Assembly (NCBI RefSeq): GCF_000235885.1
Contig: NZ_JH379436.1
Location: forward strand, 1 to 64,000
Direction of reading: 5' to 3'
DNA length: 64,000 nucleotides
Origin: Leyella stercorea DSM 18206
GTDB taxonomy: Bacteria > Bacteroidota > Bacteroidia > Bacteroidales > Bacteroidaceae
Translations under genes and position numbers: made by a program
In this document: positions 6,716 to 16,160 of the stretch, one piece after another
Position numbering within the stretch: position 1 is the stretch's first letter
Layout of the letters: each line of letters starts with the position of its first letter
Notes under the pieces: generated by a model
Told to the model about the DNA's origin: nothing
The model's database searches: none
Seen by the model: only the letters and a program-made list of their open reading frames with translations

Positions 6716-9238
6716 TTATAGCCCCAACATAGTTCCTATTTGATAGACCACAGCCGATACAATCCATGCTAATGCTGTTGTGTAAACAGCTGCGAATGAT
6801 GCCCACTTCCAAGAACCAGTTTCGCCTTTTATTGCAGCAATGGTTGCGATGCAAGGGAAGTAGAGCAGAACAAACAGCAAGAAGCAATATGATGAGAGCG
6901 GAGTGATGCCGTCGGCTACCATCTGCTTGCGCAGATTAGAATAAGACTCTTCGCTTCCTTCCTCTACCACATCGTCGTTGTGGTAGAGAATTCCCATGGA
7001 AGAGGCTACAATCTCCTTTGCACCGATGCCTGAAATAAGACCTACATCAAGCTTCCAGTCGAAGCCTTGTGGGCGGAAAACGGGTTCTATGGCGCGACCG
7101 ATGTAGCTCTGCTCCTGCTGCTCTACGCGCGAAAGTTCTTCGTTGTGTGGAAAGTAGCCAAGAGCCCACACTATGATGCTTGCAACCAGGATGATACCAC
7201 CCATCTTCTTCAGATATTCTTTGCCTTTCTGCCAAGTGTGTCTGCCGATAGCTTTCGCTGTTGGGAAGCGATAAGGCGGAAGCTCCATTACGAACGGAGT
7301 GTCTTCACCTTTGAACAACGTCTTGCTGAAGAGGCGACTCATGAGTATAGCCATGATTATGCCTACGACGTAGAGAGACATCATCACACTGGAGCGATAT
7401 TGCTGCGCAAACATCGTTCCTATAATCATTATATATATAGGGAAGCGTGCAGAACAACTCATAAGTGGAAGTATCATCATGGTTATGAGTCGTGAGCGGC
7501 GACTTTCAATGGTGCGCGTAGCCATTACGGCTGGCACATTGCAGCCAAAGCCCATGATGAGCGGTATAAACGACTTGCCATGAAGCCCCATTTTGTGCAT
7601 CAGTTTATCCATGATGAAAGCAGCACGAGCCATGTATCCACTGTCTTCCATGAAAGATATGAAGAAGTAGAGTATCAAGATTTGTGGCAAGAAGACAATC
7701 ACCGAGCCAACACCGCCGATGACACCGTCGATAAGCATGTCCTTTAGAGGACCGCTTGGCATGGTGCCGGCTATTGTTGTTCCAATCCACTCAACACCAC
7801 TCTCAATCCACCCCATAGGGTACTGACCCAAGGAGAATGTTGCTTCAAACATTATCCAAATCATGAGGATGAAGATGGGGAAACCAACGTATCTGTTGGT
7901 GATAATTTGATCTATGAGGTGTGTCAGCTGGTAGGTGTCCTTTTTGTTGCCAGTTTGGTAGCCTGCCTCTTGCAACGCACCGTGAATGAAGCCATACTTC
8001 GCGTCCATGATGACCGTTTCGCAGTCTTCATGGGTGTAGTTCTGTACATCAGCAACAGCCTTGTCGCGCACAGAGAATATCTCTTCTGCACGGCTTGTTG
8101 ATGAAACGATGAGATGCTCGGTCTCCTTGTCTTTCTCCAAGAGTTTTATGGCGAGGTAGCGAGTGGAGTAGCGATGTCGCAAATCGTTCTCCTGTTTTAG
8201 TACGGCTTGTATAGCCTCAATACCTTCCTCTACGTATGGACCGTGGTTGATGTGGATATGACGGAACACATTGTGCTTAGGCTTTACACCGCTTGCAAAG
8301 TCCTCCTCGTGCTCTGCATCCTCCTTCTCCGATTTGCGGTATTGCTCGTGCCACTGTCGTATGCCCTCAGCTACTTCAGGGTCGAGATTGCCTTTGTCGT
8401 CGAGGAAGTCGAGGCCCTCGTACATATTAATAATAATGTGGAAAAGCAGCTCGACACCTCTGCCAGTGGTGAACGTTGTGGGAATCATTGGCACACCAAA
8501 GAGTTCGCCGAGCTTCGCATAGTCGACATTGTCGCCACGCTTTTCTGTTTCGTCGAACATATTTAGAGCACAAACCATGCGTAAGTGCATGTCTATGAGT
8601 TGGGTTGTGAGGTAAAGATTGCGCTCAATGTTGCTTGCATCAATCACGTTGATAACAACATCAGGCGTGTGCTCAATAATCTCTTTGCGCACATAAAGCT
8701 CCTCTGGAGAATATGCTGAGAGCGAGTATGTTCCAGGCAAGTCGACTATATTGAAGTCGTAACCCTCAAAAGAGGCGTGTCCCGTCTTTGCGTCAACAGT
8801 AACTCCTGAATAATTGCCAACTCGCTCGTGAGCTCCAGAGGCGAAGTTGAACAACGATGTCTTTCCGCAATTCGGGTTGCCAACCAATGCTACATTAATG
8901 GTGCGACGCTTTTTCATCGCGGCATCGCGTAGCTGTGTGTCGCTCAAGCTATCGCTTCCTTTCTCAAGTGGTTCTGAAATCTTGGGTCTATTCTTTTCTA
9001 TTTCGGCTGCTTCTTCTACCGAAATCACTTCTATCATGTCTGCTTCAGAGCGACGAAGAGAAACTTCGTAGCCCAGAATCTTGTATTTTACGGGGTCTTG
9101 CAGTGGCGCATTTAATAGCACGTCAACTACTTTTCCCTTGATAAATCCCATCTCGACGATACGTTTGCGAAAGCCTCCGTGTCCCATGACCTTCACAATT
9201 ACTCCGCGTTCGCCAGTCTTTAATTCAGATAATTTCAT
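6716..9238 (-). CDS. feoB: FeoA-FeoB fusion ferrous iron transporter
   Basis: An 840-residue fusion. Residues 1-76 form a FeoA SH3-like domain (SELKTGERGVIVKVMGHGG). A linker follows, then the FeoB G domain with G1 GNPNCGKTS at about 120-128, NYSGVTVDAKTG as switch, DLPGTYSL as G3, and a NMFDE-like G4. The C-terminal half is the membrane domain with Gate motifs and SCSARFPIYI / GFGCNVPAVMATR cysteine-containing helices. It imports Fe2+ across the inner membrane. The FeoA-FeoB fusion is common in Bacteroidetes. It is divergent from the small membrane protein gene at 9467 and has a minus-strand -7 box at 9316-9323. Confidence 0.96.
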   Translation of the reverse strand: MKLSELKTGERGVIVKVMGHGGFRKRIVEMGFIKGKVVDVLLNAPLQDPVKYKILGYEVSLRRSEADMIEVISVEEAAEIEKNRPKISEPLEKGSDSLSDTQLRDAAMKKRRTINVALVGNPNCGKTSLFNFASGAHERVGNYSGVTVDAKTGHASFEGYDFNIVDLPGTYSLSAYSPEELYVRKEIIEHTPDVVINVIDASNIERNLYLTTQLIDMHLRMVCALNMFDETEKRGDNVDYAKLGELFGVPMIPTTFTTGRGVELLFHIIINMYEGLDFLDDKGNLDPEVAEGIRQWHEQYRKSEKEDAEHEEDFASGVKPKHNVFRHIHINHGPYVEEGIEAIQAVLKQENDLRHRYSTRYLAIKLLEKDKETEHLIVSSTSRAEEIFSVRDKAVADVQNYTHEDCETVIMDAKYGFIHGALQEAGYQTGNKKDTYQLTHLIDQIITNRYVGFPIFILMIWIMFEATFSLGQYPMGWIESGVEWIGTTIAGTMPSGPLKDMLIDGVIGGVGSVIVFLPQILILYFFISFMEDSGYMARAAFIMDKLMHKMGLHGKSFIPLIMGFGCNVPAVMATRTIESRRSRLITMMILPLMSCSARFPIYIMIIGTMFAQQYRSSVMMSLYVVGIIMAILMSRLFSKTLFKGEDTPFVMELPPYRFPTAKAIGRHTWQKGKEYLKKMGGIILVASIIVWALGYFPHNEELSRVEQQEQSYIGRAIEPVFRPQGFDWKLDVGLISGIGAKEIVASSMGILYHNDDVVEEGSEESYSNLRKQMVADGITPLSSYCFLLFVLLYFPCIATIAAIKGETGSWKWASFAAVYTTALAWIVSAVVYQIGTMLGL

Positions 9239-9315
9239 ATTGTTTCAATATTTGTTCGATGATATTATCCCTCTTGAAAGTGAATGTTATTAATATACGA
9301 TGTCTTATAAGGGCA

Positions 9316-9323
9316 CAAAAGTA
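9316..9323 (-). promoter_or_regulatory. -7 box of feoAB
   Basis: The plus strand reads CAAAAGTA, which is TACTTTTG on the minus strand, 78 bp before the feoAB ATG. The -33 element is not clear. Confidence 0.4.
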
Positions 9324-9424
9324 CACATAAAAATTGAAAAAGAAATAACTTCATGTCGTACATTTTTTCAAATACCTAAAAATGATTAATGGATGTGTTG
9401 TGTTCAAATACAAATTAAAATTGC

Positions 9425-9432
9425 TAACTTTG
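9425..9432 (+). promoter_or_regulatory. -7 box upstream of the small membrane protein gene
   Basis: TAACTTTG lies 35 bp before the ATG at 9467. The only upstream TTG (9398-9400) is 24 bp away, so the -33 element is weak. Confidence 0.45.
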
Positions 9433-9466
9433 CATTTTGGAACAAATAAAACAAATAAATAAGAAA

Positions 9467-9622
9467 ATGGAAAATCATTTCTTTTATTATCTTTTATGCA
9501 TATTGGCTGCAGTGGTCGGCTTTCTGGTAGTTAAGAAAATTACAAGTTGTATGATAAAAGTTGTAATAGCACTTGTAGTGTTAGCTGCTATAGCATTCAT
9601 GTATTTCAAGTTTATTGCTTAA
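9467..9622 (+). CDS. small two-helix membrane protein
   Basis: A 51-residue ORF (MENHFFYYLLCILAAVVGF...) with two hydrophobic segments, about residues 6-22 and 30-50, separated by a short basic turn (VKKITSCMIK). A longer version starting with TTG at 9437 was rejected because that position is too close to the -7 box at 9425-9432. The GlcNAc-kinase-like gene begins 22 bp downstream, so they probably share a transcript. The function is unknown to me. Confidence 0.65.
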   Translation: MENHFFYYLLCILAAVVGFLVVKKITSCMIKVVIALVVLAAIAFMYFKFIA

Positions 9623-9644
9623 CCCCAAAACATTTAGCTCTAAG

Positions 9645-10502
9645 ATGAAGTTGATTGTAGACAGCGGAAGTACCAAGACAGACTGGTGCTTTGCGCAATC
9701 TTCCGATACATATGTATTAGTGCAGACAGACGGAATAAATCCCATTGTGCAATCATTCGATGAGATCGTGTCTGTTGTGCAAGATCAAATGCTTACTCGC
9801 GCTAAGCAGCAATTTATAGATGTGGCATCTTTGGAGAATGTGTTCTTTTACGGAGCAGGTTGTACACCTGAGCATAGCCATATTGTGGAAGAGGCGTTGC
9901 ACTCGGCTCTTGGTGAAAGTGTTTCGGTTTATGTTGAGAGCGATTTGTTGGCAGCAGCACGTGCGCTTTGTGGTACGCATCCTGGTATAGCATGTATATT
10001 AGGAACCGGCTCTAATTCGTGCTACTTTGATGGTGATAAAATCAAAGAACATACACCTGCGTTAGGATATATCTTGGGTGATGAGGGTAGTGGTGCAGTT
10101 CTGGGACGCACTTTTATTAATGGTATATTGAAAGGCACTCTGCCACAAGAGTTGCGTGACGAGTTCTTTGAAGGGTATCATACAAGCCAAGCTGATATAA
10201 TAAACAATGTGTATCATTCTGCTTTACCTAACCGTTTTCTTGCATCGCTTTCTAAGTTTATATTGCCACGCATTAGTAATGAAAAGTTGGAAGCACTTGT
10301 CGTTCGGAACTTTGAAAGTTTTATAATTAATAATGTTAAAAACTATGCGTATGCAGAACCAGTGATAAATGCTGTGGGTAGCGTGGCTTACCTATATCAC
10401 AAACAATTGGAACAGGCTGCAAACAGACAGGGTTATCGATTGGGAAAAATATTAAAAAGTCCGCTTGAAGGCTTGCTTAAATATCATTTTGTAAATAATT
10501 AA
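9645..10502 (+). CDS. BadF/BadG-type ATPase, N-acetylglucosamine kinase-like
   Basis: A 285-residue ASKHA-fold kinase. The phosphate-1 loop MKLIVDSGSTKTDWCF is at the N-terminus, GTGSNSCYFDGDKI at about 120-133, and GDEGSGAVLGRTFINGIL at about 145-162. These match the BadF/BadG/BcrA/BcrD ATPase family, which includes GlcNAc kinases. A likely role is phosphorylating GlcNAc or a related amino sugar, feeding the NagA step encoded at 1410. The substrate is inferred. The ATG at 9645 was chosen because the conserved fold begins there. The non-ATG start at 9615 overlaps the previous gene. Confidence 0.85.
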   Translation: MKLIVDSGSTKTDWCFAQSSDTYVLVQTDGINPIVQSFDEIVSVVQDQMLTRAKQQFIDVASLENVFFYGAGCTPEHSHIVEEALHSALGESVSVYVESDLLAAARALCGTHPGIACILGTGSNSCYFDGDKIKEHTPALGYILGDEGSGAVLGRTFINGILKGTLPQELRDEFFEGYHTSQADIINNVYHSALPNRFLASLSKFILPRISNEKLEALVVRNFESFIINNVKNYAYAEPVINAVGSVAYLYHKQLEQAANRQGYRLGKILKSPLEGLLKYHFVNN

Positions 10503-10618
10503 ATATAGACAATGGGCTACAACGGCTATTTGCGTGCATAAAAAAGCAAATTGCTACTGATGTGTTTGCGTGAACAATATGAAATGCAACATAGACTTAG
10601 CAAATTTAGTTGAAAAAC

Positions 10619-10650
10619 TTTGGCGTTTTGCGAAATACAGATTATCTTTG
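10619..10650 (+). promoter_or_regulatory. promoter of ppdK
   Basis: TTTG at 10619-10622 and TATCTTTG at 10643-10650 are spaced by 20 bp. The predicted start near 10656 leaves a 5' UTR of about 118 nt. The match lies inside a 64-codon ORF (10570-10764), which argues that this ORF is not a gene. Confidence 0.7.
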
Positions 10651-10773
10651 CAGTTAGATAATGCAAACGTTCTCAATCGTATTGAAAACGATATGCAAAC
10701 GCTTGCTTTGACAGAAAGATATGATGTAATATCAAGAAAAAATATTAACGTTTTAGACATATAATTACTATTT

Positions 10774-13494
10774 ATGAGCGAAAAAAGAGTTTATACTTTC
10801 GGTAATGGACAAGCCGAAGGTGATGCTTCAATGCGTGAGGTACTCGGTGGTAAGGGTGCAAACCTTGCCGAGATGAACCACATCGGTGTTCCTGTGCCTC
10901 CTGGTTTTACAATCACAACAGATACCTGTAACGAATATTATGAGGTAGGTCAGGATAAGATTGTTGAGCTGCTTACTGCTGAGGTTGACGCAGCTGTGGC
11001 TCACACTGAAGAACTGATGAATTGCAAGTTCGGTGACCCGAAGAATCCTCTGTTGGTTTCTGTACGTTCAGGTGCTCGTGCTTCTATGCCGGGTATGATG
11101 GATACCATCCTCAACCTTGGTTTGAACGACGAGGTTGCTGAGGGTATGGTTGAGAAGACTGGCAACCCACACTTCGTATATGATAGCTACCGCCGTTTTG
11201 TTCAGATGTATGGTGATGTTGTTCTTGGCATGAAGCCAGAGAATAAAGAGGATATTGATCCGTTCGAGGCTATTATTGAAAAGGTGAAGGAGGAGCAGGG
11301 CGTTGTTCTTGACAAGGACCTCTCTGTAGAGTCGCTGAAGAAGCTCGTTGAGCTCTTCAAAAAGGCTATCAAGGAGCAGACTGGTAGCGACTTCCCAACT
11401 GATCCGAAGGAGCAGCTTTGGGGTGCTATCTGCGCTGTGTTCCGCAGCTGGATGAACGAGCGTGCTATTCTCTATCGTAAGATGGAAGGAATTCCTGACG
11501 AGTGGGGTACAGCAGTTTCTGTTATGGCTATGGTGTTCGGCAATATGGGCGAGACATCTGCAACAGGTGTATGCTTCAGCCGCGACGCAGGTAACGGCGA
11601 GAACCTCTTCAATGGTGAGTACCTGATTAATGCTCAGGGCGAGGACGTTGTTGCAGGTATTCGTACTCCGCAGCAGATTACAAAGATTGGCTCACAGCGT
11701 TGGGCTGAGCGTGCTGGTATCTCAGAGGAAGAGCGCGTAGCAAATTATCCTTCAATGGAGGAAGCAATGCCAGAGCTCTACAAGGAACTCGATTCACTCC
11801 AGGATAAGCTCGAAAAGCACTATCGCGATATGCAGGACATGGAATTCACCGTTCAGGAGGGTAAGCTTTGGTTCCTCCAGACACGTAATGGTAAGCGTAC
11901 TGGTACTGCTATGGTTAAGATTGCGATGGATCTTCTCCACGAAGGTATGATTGACGAGAAGACAGCCCTCTTGCGTTGTGAGCCGCAGAAGCTCGACGAG
12001 CTCTTGCATCCAGTATTCGATAAGTTGGCACTCTCAAGAGCTAAGGTTATTACACAGGGTCTTCCAGCTTCTCCAGGTGCAGCTTGCGGTCAGATCGTAT
12101 TCCACGCTGACGATGCTGAGGTATGGCATGAGGACGGCAAGAAGGTCATCATGGTTCGTATAGAGACATCTCCTGAGGACCTCGCAGGTATGTCTGCAGC
12201 AGAGGGTATCCTTACAGCTCGTGGCGGTATGACTTCTCACGCTGCCGTTGTTGCTCGTGGTATGGGCAAATGCTGCGTTTCAGGTGCTGGCTCTATCAAT
12301 GTTGATTACAAGACTAAGACCGTAGAGATTGAAGGAGTTGTGTACAAGGAGGGTGATTACATCTCTTTGAACGGTACAACAGGTCAGGTTTATGCAGGTC
12401 AGATTGAGACCAAGGCAGCTGAACTTTCAGGCGACTTCAAGGAACTCATGGACCTCTGCGATAAGTACACAAAGATGGAAATCCGTACCAACGCAGATAC
12501 TCCACACGATGCAAAGGTAGCTCGCACATTCGGTGCTAAGGGTATCGGCTTAACACGTACAGAGCACATGTTCTTCGATGATCAGAAGATTGTTGCTATG
12601 CGTGAGATGATTTTGGCAGACTCTGTAGAGGGTCGCGAGAAGGCTCTTGCTAAACTTCTCCCATATCAGAAGGCTGACTTCTACGGCATTTTGAAGGCTA
12701 TGGATGGCTGCCACGTAAATATTCGTCTGCTTGATCCACCTCTCCATGAGTTCGTACCGCACGATAAGGCTGGTCAGGAAACAATGGCTAAGGAAATGGG
12801 CGTAAGCGTAGAGGAAATCAAGAAGCGCGTAAACTCTTTGGCTGAGAACAACCCAATGCTCGGTCACCGTGGTTGCCGTCTTGGTATCACATTCCCTGAG
12901 ATTACAGCAATGCAGACTCGGGCTATCCTCGGTGCAGCTTGCCAGTTGAAGAAGGAAGGCTTCAACCCACGTCCTGAGATTATGGTGCCACTCATCGGTA
13001 CAGTTCAGGAGCTCAAGCAGCAGAAGTCTATCATCCTTGCTACTGCTAAGGAGGTATTCGTTGAGTATGGTGTAGAGGTAGAGTTTGAGATTGGTACAAT
13101 GATTGAGATTCCACGTGCAGCCCTTACTGCAGGTAAGATTGCAGAAGAGGCTCAGTACTTCTCATTCGGTACAAACGACTTGACACAGATGACCTTCGGT
13201 TATTCTCGTGACGATATTGCTTCATTCCTCCCTGCATACATGGAGAAGAAGATTCTGAAGGTTGACCCGTTCCAGGTTCTTGATCAGGAAGGTGTTGGTC
13301 AGCTTATCAAGATGGCTGTTGAGAATGGTCGCGCTACTCGTCCGAACCTCCGTACTGGTATTTGCGGTGAGCACGGTGGTGAGCCTTCATCAGTTAAGTT
13401 CTGCGCAAAGGTTGGTATGAACTACGCTTCATGCTCTCCATTCCGTGTGCCTATCGCACGTCTCGCAGCGGCGCAGGCTGCTGTAGAGGAATAA
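10774..13494 (+). CDS. ppdK: pyruvate, phosphate dikinase
   Basis: A 906-residue PpdK that interconverts pyruvate, ATP and Pi with PEP, AMP and PPi, and is a glycolytic/gluconeogenic valve in anaerobes. It shows the N-terminal ATP-grasp region (GGKGANLAEMNHIGVPVPPG; SVRSGARASMPGMMDTILNLG). The central phosphohistidine domain has the catalytic His in GGMTSHAAVVARGMGK. The C-terminal PEP/pyruvate barrel has GRATRPNLRTGICGEHGG with the catalytic Cys. Length is full for the family. It has its own promoter with a long leader and a strong terminator at 13521, so it is monocistronic. Confidence 0.98.
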   Translation: MSEKRVYTFGNGQAEGDASMREVLGGKGANLAEMNHIGVPVPPGFTITTDTCNEYYEVGQDKIVELLTAEVDAAVAHTEELMNCKFGDPKNPLLVSVRSGARASMPGMMDTILNLGLNDEVAEGMVEKTGNPHFVYDSYRRFVQMYGDVVLGMKPENKEDIDPFEAIIEKVKEEQGVVLDKDLSVESLKKLVELFKKAIKEQTGSDFPTDPKEQLWGAICAVFRSWMNERAILYRKMEGIPDEWGTAVSVMAMVFGNMGETSATGVCFSRDAGNGENLFNGEYLINAQGEDVVAGIRTPQQITKIGSQRWAERAGISEEERVANYPSMEEAMPELYKELDSLQDKLEKHYRDMQDMEFTVQEGKLWFLQTRNGKRTGTAMVKIAMDLLHEGMIDEKTALLRCEPQKLDELLHPVFDKLALSRAKVITQGLPASPGAACGQIVFHADDAEVWHEDGKKVIMVRIETSPEDLAGMSAAEGILTARGGMTSHAAVVARGMGKCCVSGAGSINVDYKTKTVEIEGVVYKEGDYISLNGTTGQVYAGQIETKAAELSGDFKELMDLCDKYTKMEIRTNADTPHDAKVARTFGAKGIGLTRTEHMFFDDQKIVAMREMILADSVEGREKALAKLLPYQKADFYGILKAMDGCHVNIRLLDPPLHEFVPHDKAGQETMAKEMGVSVEEIKKRVNSLAENNPMLGHRGCRLGITFPEITAMQTRAILGAACQLKKEGFNPRPEIMVPLIGTVQELKQQKSIILATAKEVFVEYGVEVEFEIGTMIEIPRAALTAGKIAEEAQYFSFGTNDLTQMTFGYSRDDIASFLPAYMEKKILKVDPFQVLDQEGVGQLIKMAVENGRATRPNLRTGICGEHGGEPSSVKFCAKVGMNYASCSPFRVPIARLAAAQAAVEE

Positions 13495-13520
13495 TAAGAT
13501 AAGCCCTCGTAACTAACGAG

Positions 13521-13571
13521 TTAGGCGGTAAGTTTCTGATAATAAAGAGACTTGCCGCCTAAATTGTTTTT
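13521..13571 (+). terminator. intrinsic terminator of ppdK
   Basis: 17-bp arms 13521-13537 and 13546-13562 pair with two G-T wobbles and an 8-nt loop. A T-rich tract (TTGTTTTT) follows. Confidence 0.9.
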
Positions 13572-13630
13572 GGTGGGTCTGCACGTTCTGCGCACTAAGA
13601 TAATTCGCTTCGCTCGTGAAATGAATAGAC

Positions 13631-13672
13631 AAGTGCCCCCGAAATAAAGCGGTTGCTTTTTCGAGGGCACTT
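13631..13672. terminator. hairpin between convergent ppdK and rpoD
   Basis: AAGTGCCCCCGAAA at 13631-13644 pairs with TTTCGAGGGCACTT ending at 13672 with one mismatch. TTTT follows on the plus strand. It probably acts as a second, or rpoD-side, terminator. Confidence 0.6.
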
Positions 13673-13735
13673 TTATAAGTGACAATCAGTTCGGAAGCTA
13701 ACTGTTCGCCACTTACTGAACAATTAAAATTTAGC

Positions 13736-14608
13736 CTAACCTAAATACTTCATCAAAATCTTTGCGTTACCGCTATCGCGGAGTTTCGCAATGCTCTTCT
13801 CGCGAATTTGGCGTACACGTTCACGTGTCAGACCGAGCTGGTCGCCAATCTCTTCAAGACCTTTCTCGTGGCAGCCGATGCCGAAGCACTCGCGAATGAT
13901 TGTGATTTCGCGATCCTTGAGCACTTTGTTAAGCACCGAGTTGAGTTCTAATGCCATTGACTCGTGGTCGACTTGACGGTCTGTTCGGCTGTCTTCGCCA
14001 CTCGGCATGACGTCGAGCATACAGTTGTCTTCGCCATCTTGGAAAGGAGCGTCGATACTTACGTGGTGTCCGTCTGCCATGAGGCTTTGACCGATTTTCT
14101 CTTCGTCTATGTTTGTAGCTTCAGAAAGTTCTGAAACAGATGGGTGTCGCTGGTTTTCTTGTTCAAACTTGTTAATCTCGTGGTTGATTTTATTCAATGA
14201 ACCAACTTGGTTGAGTGGCAGACGTACGATGCGACTCTGTTCTGCAATGGCTTGAAGTATGCTCTGACGAATCCACCATACGGCGTATGAGATGAATTTG
14301 AAACCGCGAGTCTCGTCAAACTTCTGAGCAGCTTTTATCAGACCTATATTGCCTTCGTCGATAAGGTCGGTAAGGGTAAGTCCTTGGTGCTGGTATTGTT
14401 TGGCAACAGATACCACAAATCGCAGATTGGCTGTTACAAGTTTGTCCTTGGCGCGTTCGCCCTCCGGACCTCCTTTTTTGATTTTTTGCGCAAGCTCAAT
14501 CTCTTCATCAATGGTTATCAGCGGAGCACGACCAATTTCGACAAGATATTTGTCAAGTGCTTCACTGGAACGGTTTGTAATACTTTTTTGAATTTTAAGT
14601 TGTCTCAT
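13736..14608 (-). CDS. rpoD: primary RNA polymerase sigma factor (Bacteroidetes RpoD type)
   Basis: The 290-residue sigma-70 has a short region 1.2 (SSEALDKYLVEIGRAPLI), region 2 (LVTANLRFVVSVAKQYQ, DLIDEGNIGLIKAAQKFDETRGFKFISYAVWWIRQSI), region 3 (RHPSVSELSEATNI) and region 4 (LEEIGDQLGLTRERVRQIREKSIAKLR). Region 1.1 is absent, as is usual for the housekeeping sigma factor in Bacteroidetes. This factor should recognise the TTTG / TAnnTTTG promoters seen throughout the window, including its own at 14678-14709. Confidence 0.96.
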   Translation of the reverse strand: MRQLKIQKSITNRSSEALDKYLVEIGRAPLITIDEEIELAQKIKKGGPEGERAKDKLVTANLRFVVSVAKQYQHQGLTLTDLIDEGNIGLIKAAQKFDETRGFKFISYAVWWIRQSILQAIAEQSRIVRLPLNQVGSLNKINHEINKFEQENQRHPSVSELSEATNIDEEKIGQSLMADGHHVSIDAPFQDGEDNCMLDVMPSGEDSRTDRQVDHESMALELNSVLNKVLKDREITIIRECFGIGCHEKGLEEIGDQLGLTRERVRQIREKSIAKLRDSGNAKILMKYLG

Positions 14609-14677
14609 CTTATATACCTAAACTTTCTTACGCGTAATAAACTGATGTCTGTTTTCGCAAAGGTTACGAAAACCCTG

Positions 14678-14709
14678 CAAAGGTACGATTTTTTGCCGAT
14701 ACACACAAA
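14678..14709 (-). promoter_or_regulatory. promoter of rpoD
   Basis: On the minus strand TTTG (14709-14706), 20 bp and TACCTTTG (14685-14678). It lies 70 bp upstream of the rpoD ATG. Confidence 0.75.
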
Positions 14710-14756
14710 TCTAAATATGCAAAACTTATGCGTGGCGTGTATTTTGTTCTTCATTC

Positions 14757-14788
14757 TTGTTGTATTTTTAAAAAAGATTGTACCTTTG
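14757..14788 (+). promoter_or_regulatory. promoter of the transporter-rsmE pair
   Basis: TTGTTG at 14757-14762 precedes TACCTTTG at 14781-14788. Spacing is 18-21 bp depending on which TTG is used. The ATG is at 14853. Confidence 0.65.
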
Positions 14789-14852
14789 CGAAATATACGG
14801 CTACGAATTGGGTCGTTAACCTCATAATCAGAAAACAAATACTATTACAATT

Positions 14853-16157
14853 ATGAATATTAAAGTGCGTTTGGCATTAATGAACTTCTTGGAGTTCGCA
14901 GTTTGGGGTGCTTACCTCACTTCTATGGGTAATTATCTTGGAAAGGCTGGTATGGGTGCCGAGATTTCTTGGTTCTATGCGATACAGGGTATCGTTTCGA
15001 TTTTTATGCCTACCTTAATGGGTATTGTGGCTGACCGCCTTATACAACCTCAGCGTTTGCTTGGTTACTGTCATTTGCTTGCTGGTGTGTTTATGGTTGG
15101 TCTGTTTATGATGGGCATGAATAGCGCGACTCCAGACAAGACACTCTTTATGTCGTTGTACACGTTGAGTGTGGCTTTCTATATGCCTACGCTTGCGTTG
15201 TCTAACACAGCTGCTTTTGCTATTCTTACTAACCATGGTCTTGATACGGTTAAGGATTTTCCGCCGATACGTGTGTTTGGTACTGTTGGTTTCATCGCTA
15301 CGATGTGGTTTGTGAATTGTGCTGTCGTAGATGGTGGCTCGTTTGGTTTGACACTTGCTGATAACGCTAATAAGTTTCAATATACTCATTTGCAGTTTCT
15401 TGTTTCGGGTGTGTTGAGCTTTGTGCTTTTTGTTTATTGTATGACGCTGCCGCAGTGTAAGCTTCAGGCAAAGAAGGCGCAGTCGCTTGCGGAGGCGTTC
15501 GGCTTGAACGCGTTCAAGCTGTTCAAGACTAAGCGTATGGCTTTGTTCTTCATTTTCTCTGGTTTGCTCGGAATGTCGCTGCAGGTGACGAATGGTTATG
15601 CAACACCGTTTATTACAAGTTTTAAGGGCATACCAGAGATGGCAGACTCTTTCGCTGCCAACAATGCTACGCTGCTCGTTTCGATCAGTCAGGTGGCAGA
15701 GGCTTTGTGTATTCTTCTTATTCCATTCTTTCTGCGTCGTTATGGCATAAAGATGGTTATGCTCATCGCGATGTTCGCCTGGGTGCTGCGCTTCGGTTTC
15801 TTCGGTTTGGGTAATCCGATGATGCCGGGTGTGCTGCTTTTCGTGTTGTCGTGTGTGGTTTATGGTGTGGCTTTCGACTTCTTCAATGTGTCGGGCGGAT
15901 TGTTTGTTAACGCGGAGTGTGATGAGAATGTGAAGGCTTCTGCGCAGGGTTTGTTCATGTTGATGACTAATGGTTTGGGCGCAACGGTCGGTACGTTGCT
16001 TGCTGGTCAGGTTATCAATCATTATTGCCATTGGACAGAGGGTGGTTATCTGTTAGGCGATTGGCAGACTTGTTGGTTCATTTTTGCTGGTTATGCGCTT
16101 GTTGTGGCATTGCTGTTCCTTGTGATGTTCAGAACGAAGAAGGAGGTTAAGGCTTAG
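14853..16157 (+). CDS. MFS transporter, nucleoside:H+ symporter (NupG-like) family
   Basis: A 434-residue integral membrane protein with about 12 hydrophobic segments. The N-terminus LALMNFLEFAVWGAYLTSMGNYL and the GIVADRLIQPQRLLG loop after helix 2 resemble the NupG/XapB nucleoside permease family. It probably imports nucleosides by proton symport, though the substrate cannot be read from sequence. The rsmE start codon follows 3 bp after the stop, which indicates co-transcription. Confidence 0.85.
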   Translation: MNIKVRLALMNFLEFAVWGAYLTSMGNYLGKAGMGAEISWFYAIQGIVSIFMPTLMGIVADRLIQPQRLLGYCHLLAGVFMVGLFMMGMNSATPDKTLFMSLYTLSVAFYMPTLALSNTAAFAILTNHGLDTVKDFPPIRVFGTVGFIATMWFVNCAVVDGGSFGLTLADNANKFQYTHLQFLVSGVLSFVLFVYCMTLPQCKLQAKKAQSLAEAFGLNAFKLFKTKRMALFFIFSGLLGMSLQVTNGYATPFITSFKGIPEMADSFAANNATLLVSISQVAEALCILLIPFFLRRYGIKMVMLIAMFAWVLRFGFFGLGNPMMPGVLLFVLSCVVYGVAFDFFNVSGGLFVNAECDENVKASAQGLFMLMTNGLGATVGTLLAGQVINHYCHWTEGGYLLGDWQTCWFIFAGYALVVALLFLVMFRTKKEVKA

Positions 16158-16160
16158 GGC

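Noticed and set aside
9437-9466. N-terminal extension of the small membrane protein from a TTG codon
   Set aside because: The TTG is only 5 bp past the -7 box, so it would lie at or before the transcription start.
10570-10764. 64-codon plus-strand ORF before ppdK
   Set aside because: It contains the ppdK promoter (10619-10650), so it would be interrupted by the start of transcription; no recognisable features.
15015-16031. 338-codon minus-strand ORF opposite the MFS transporter
   Set aside because: His/Thr/Arg-rich composition typical of antisense frames; the transporter on the plus strand is unambiguous.
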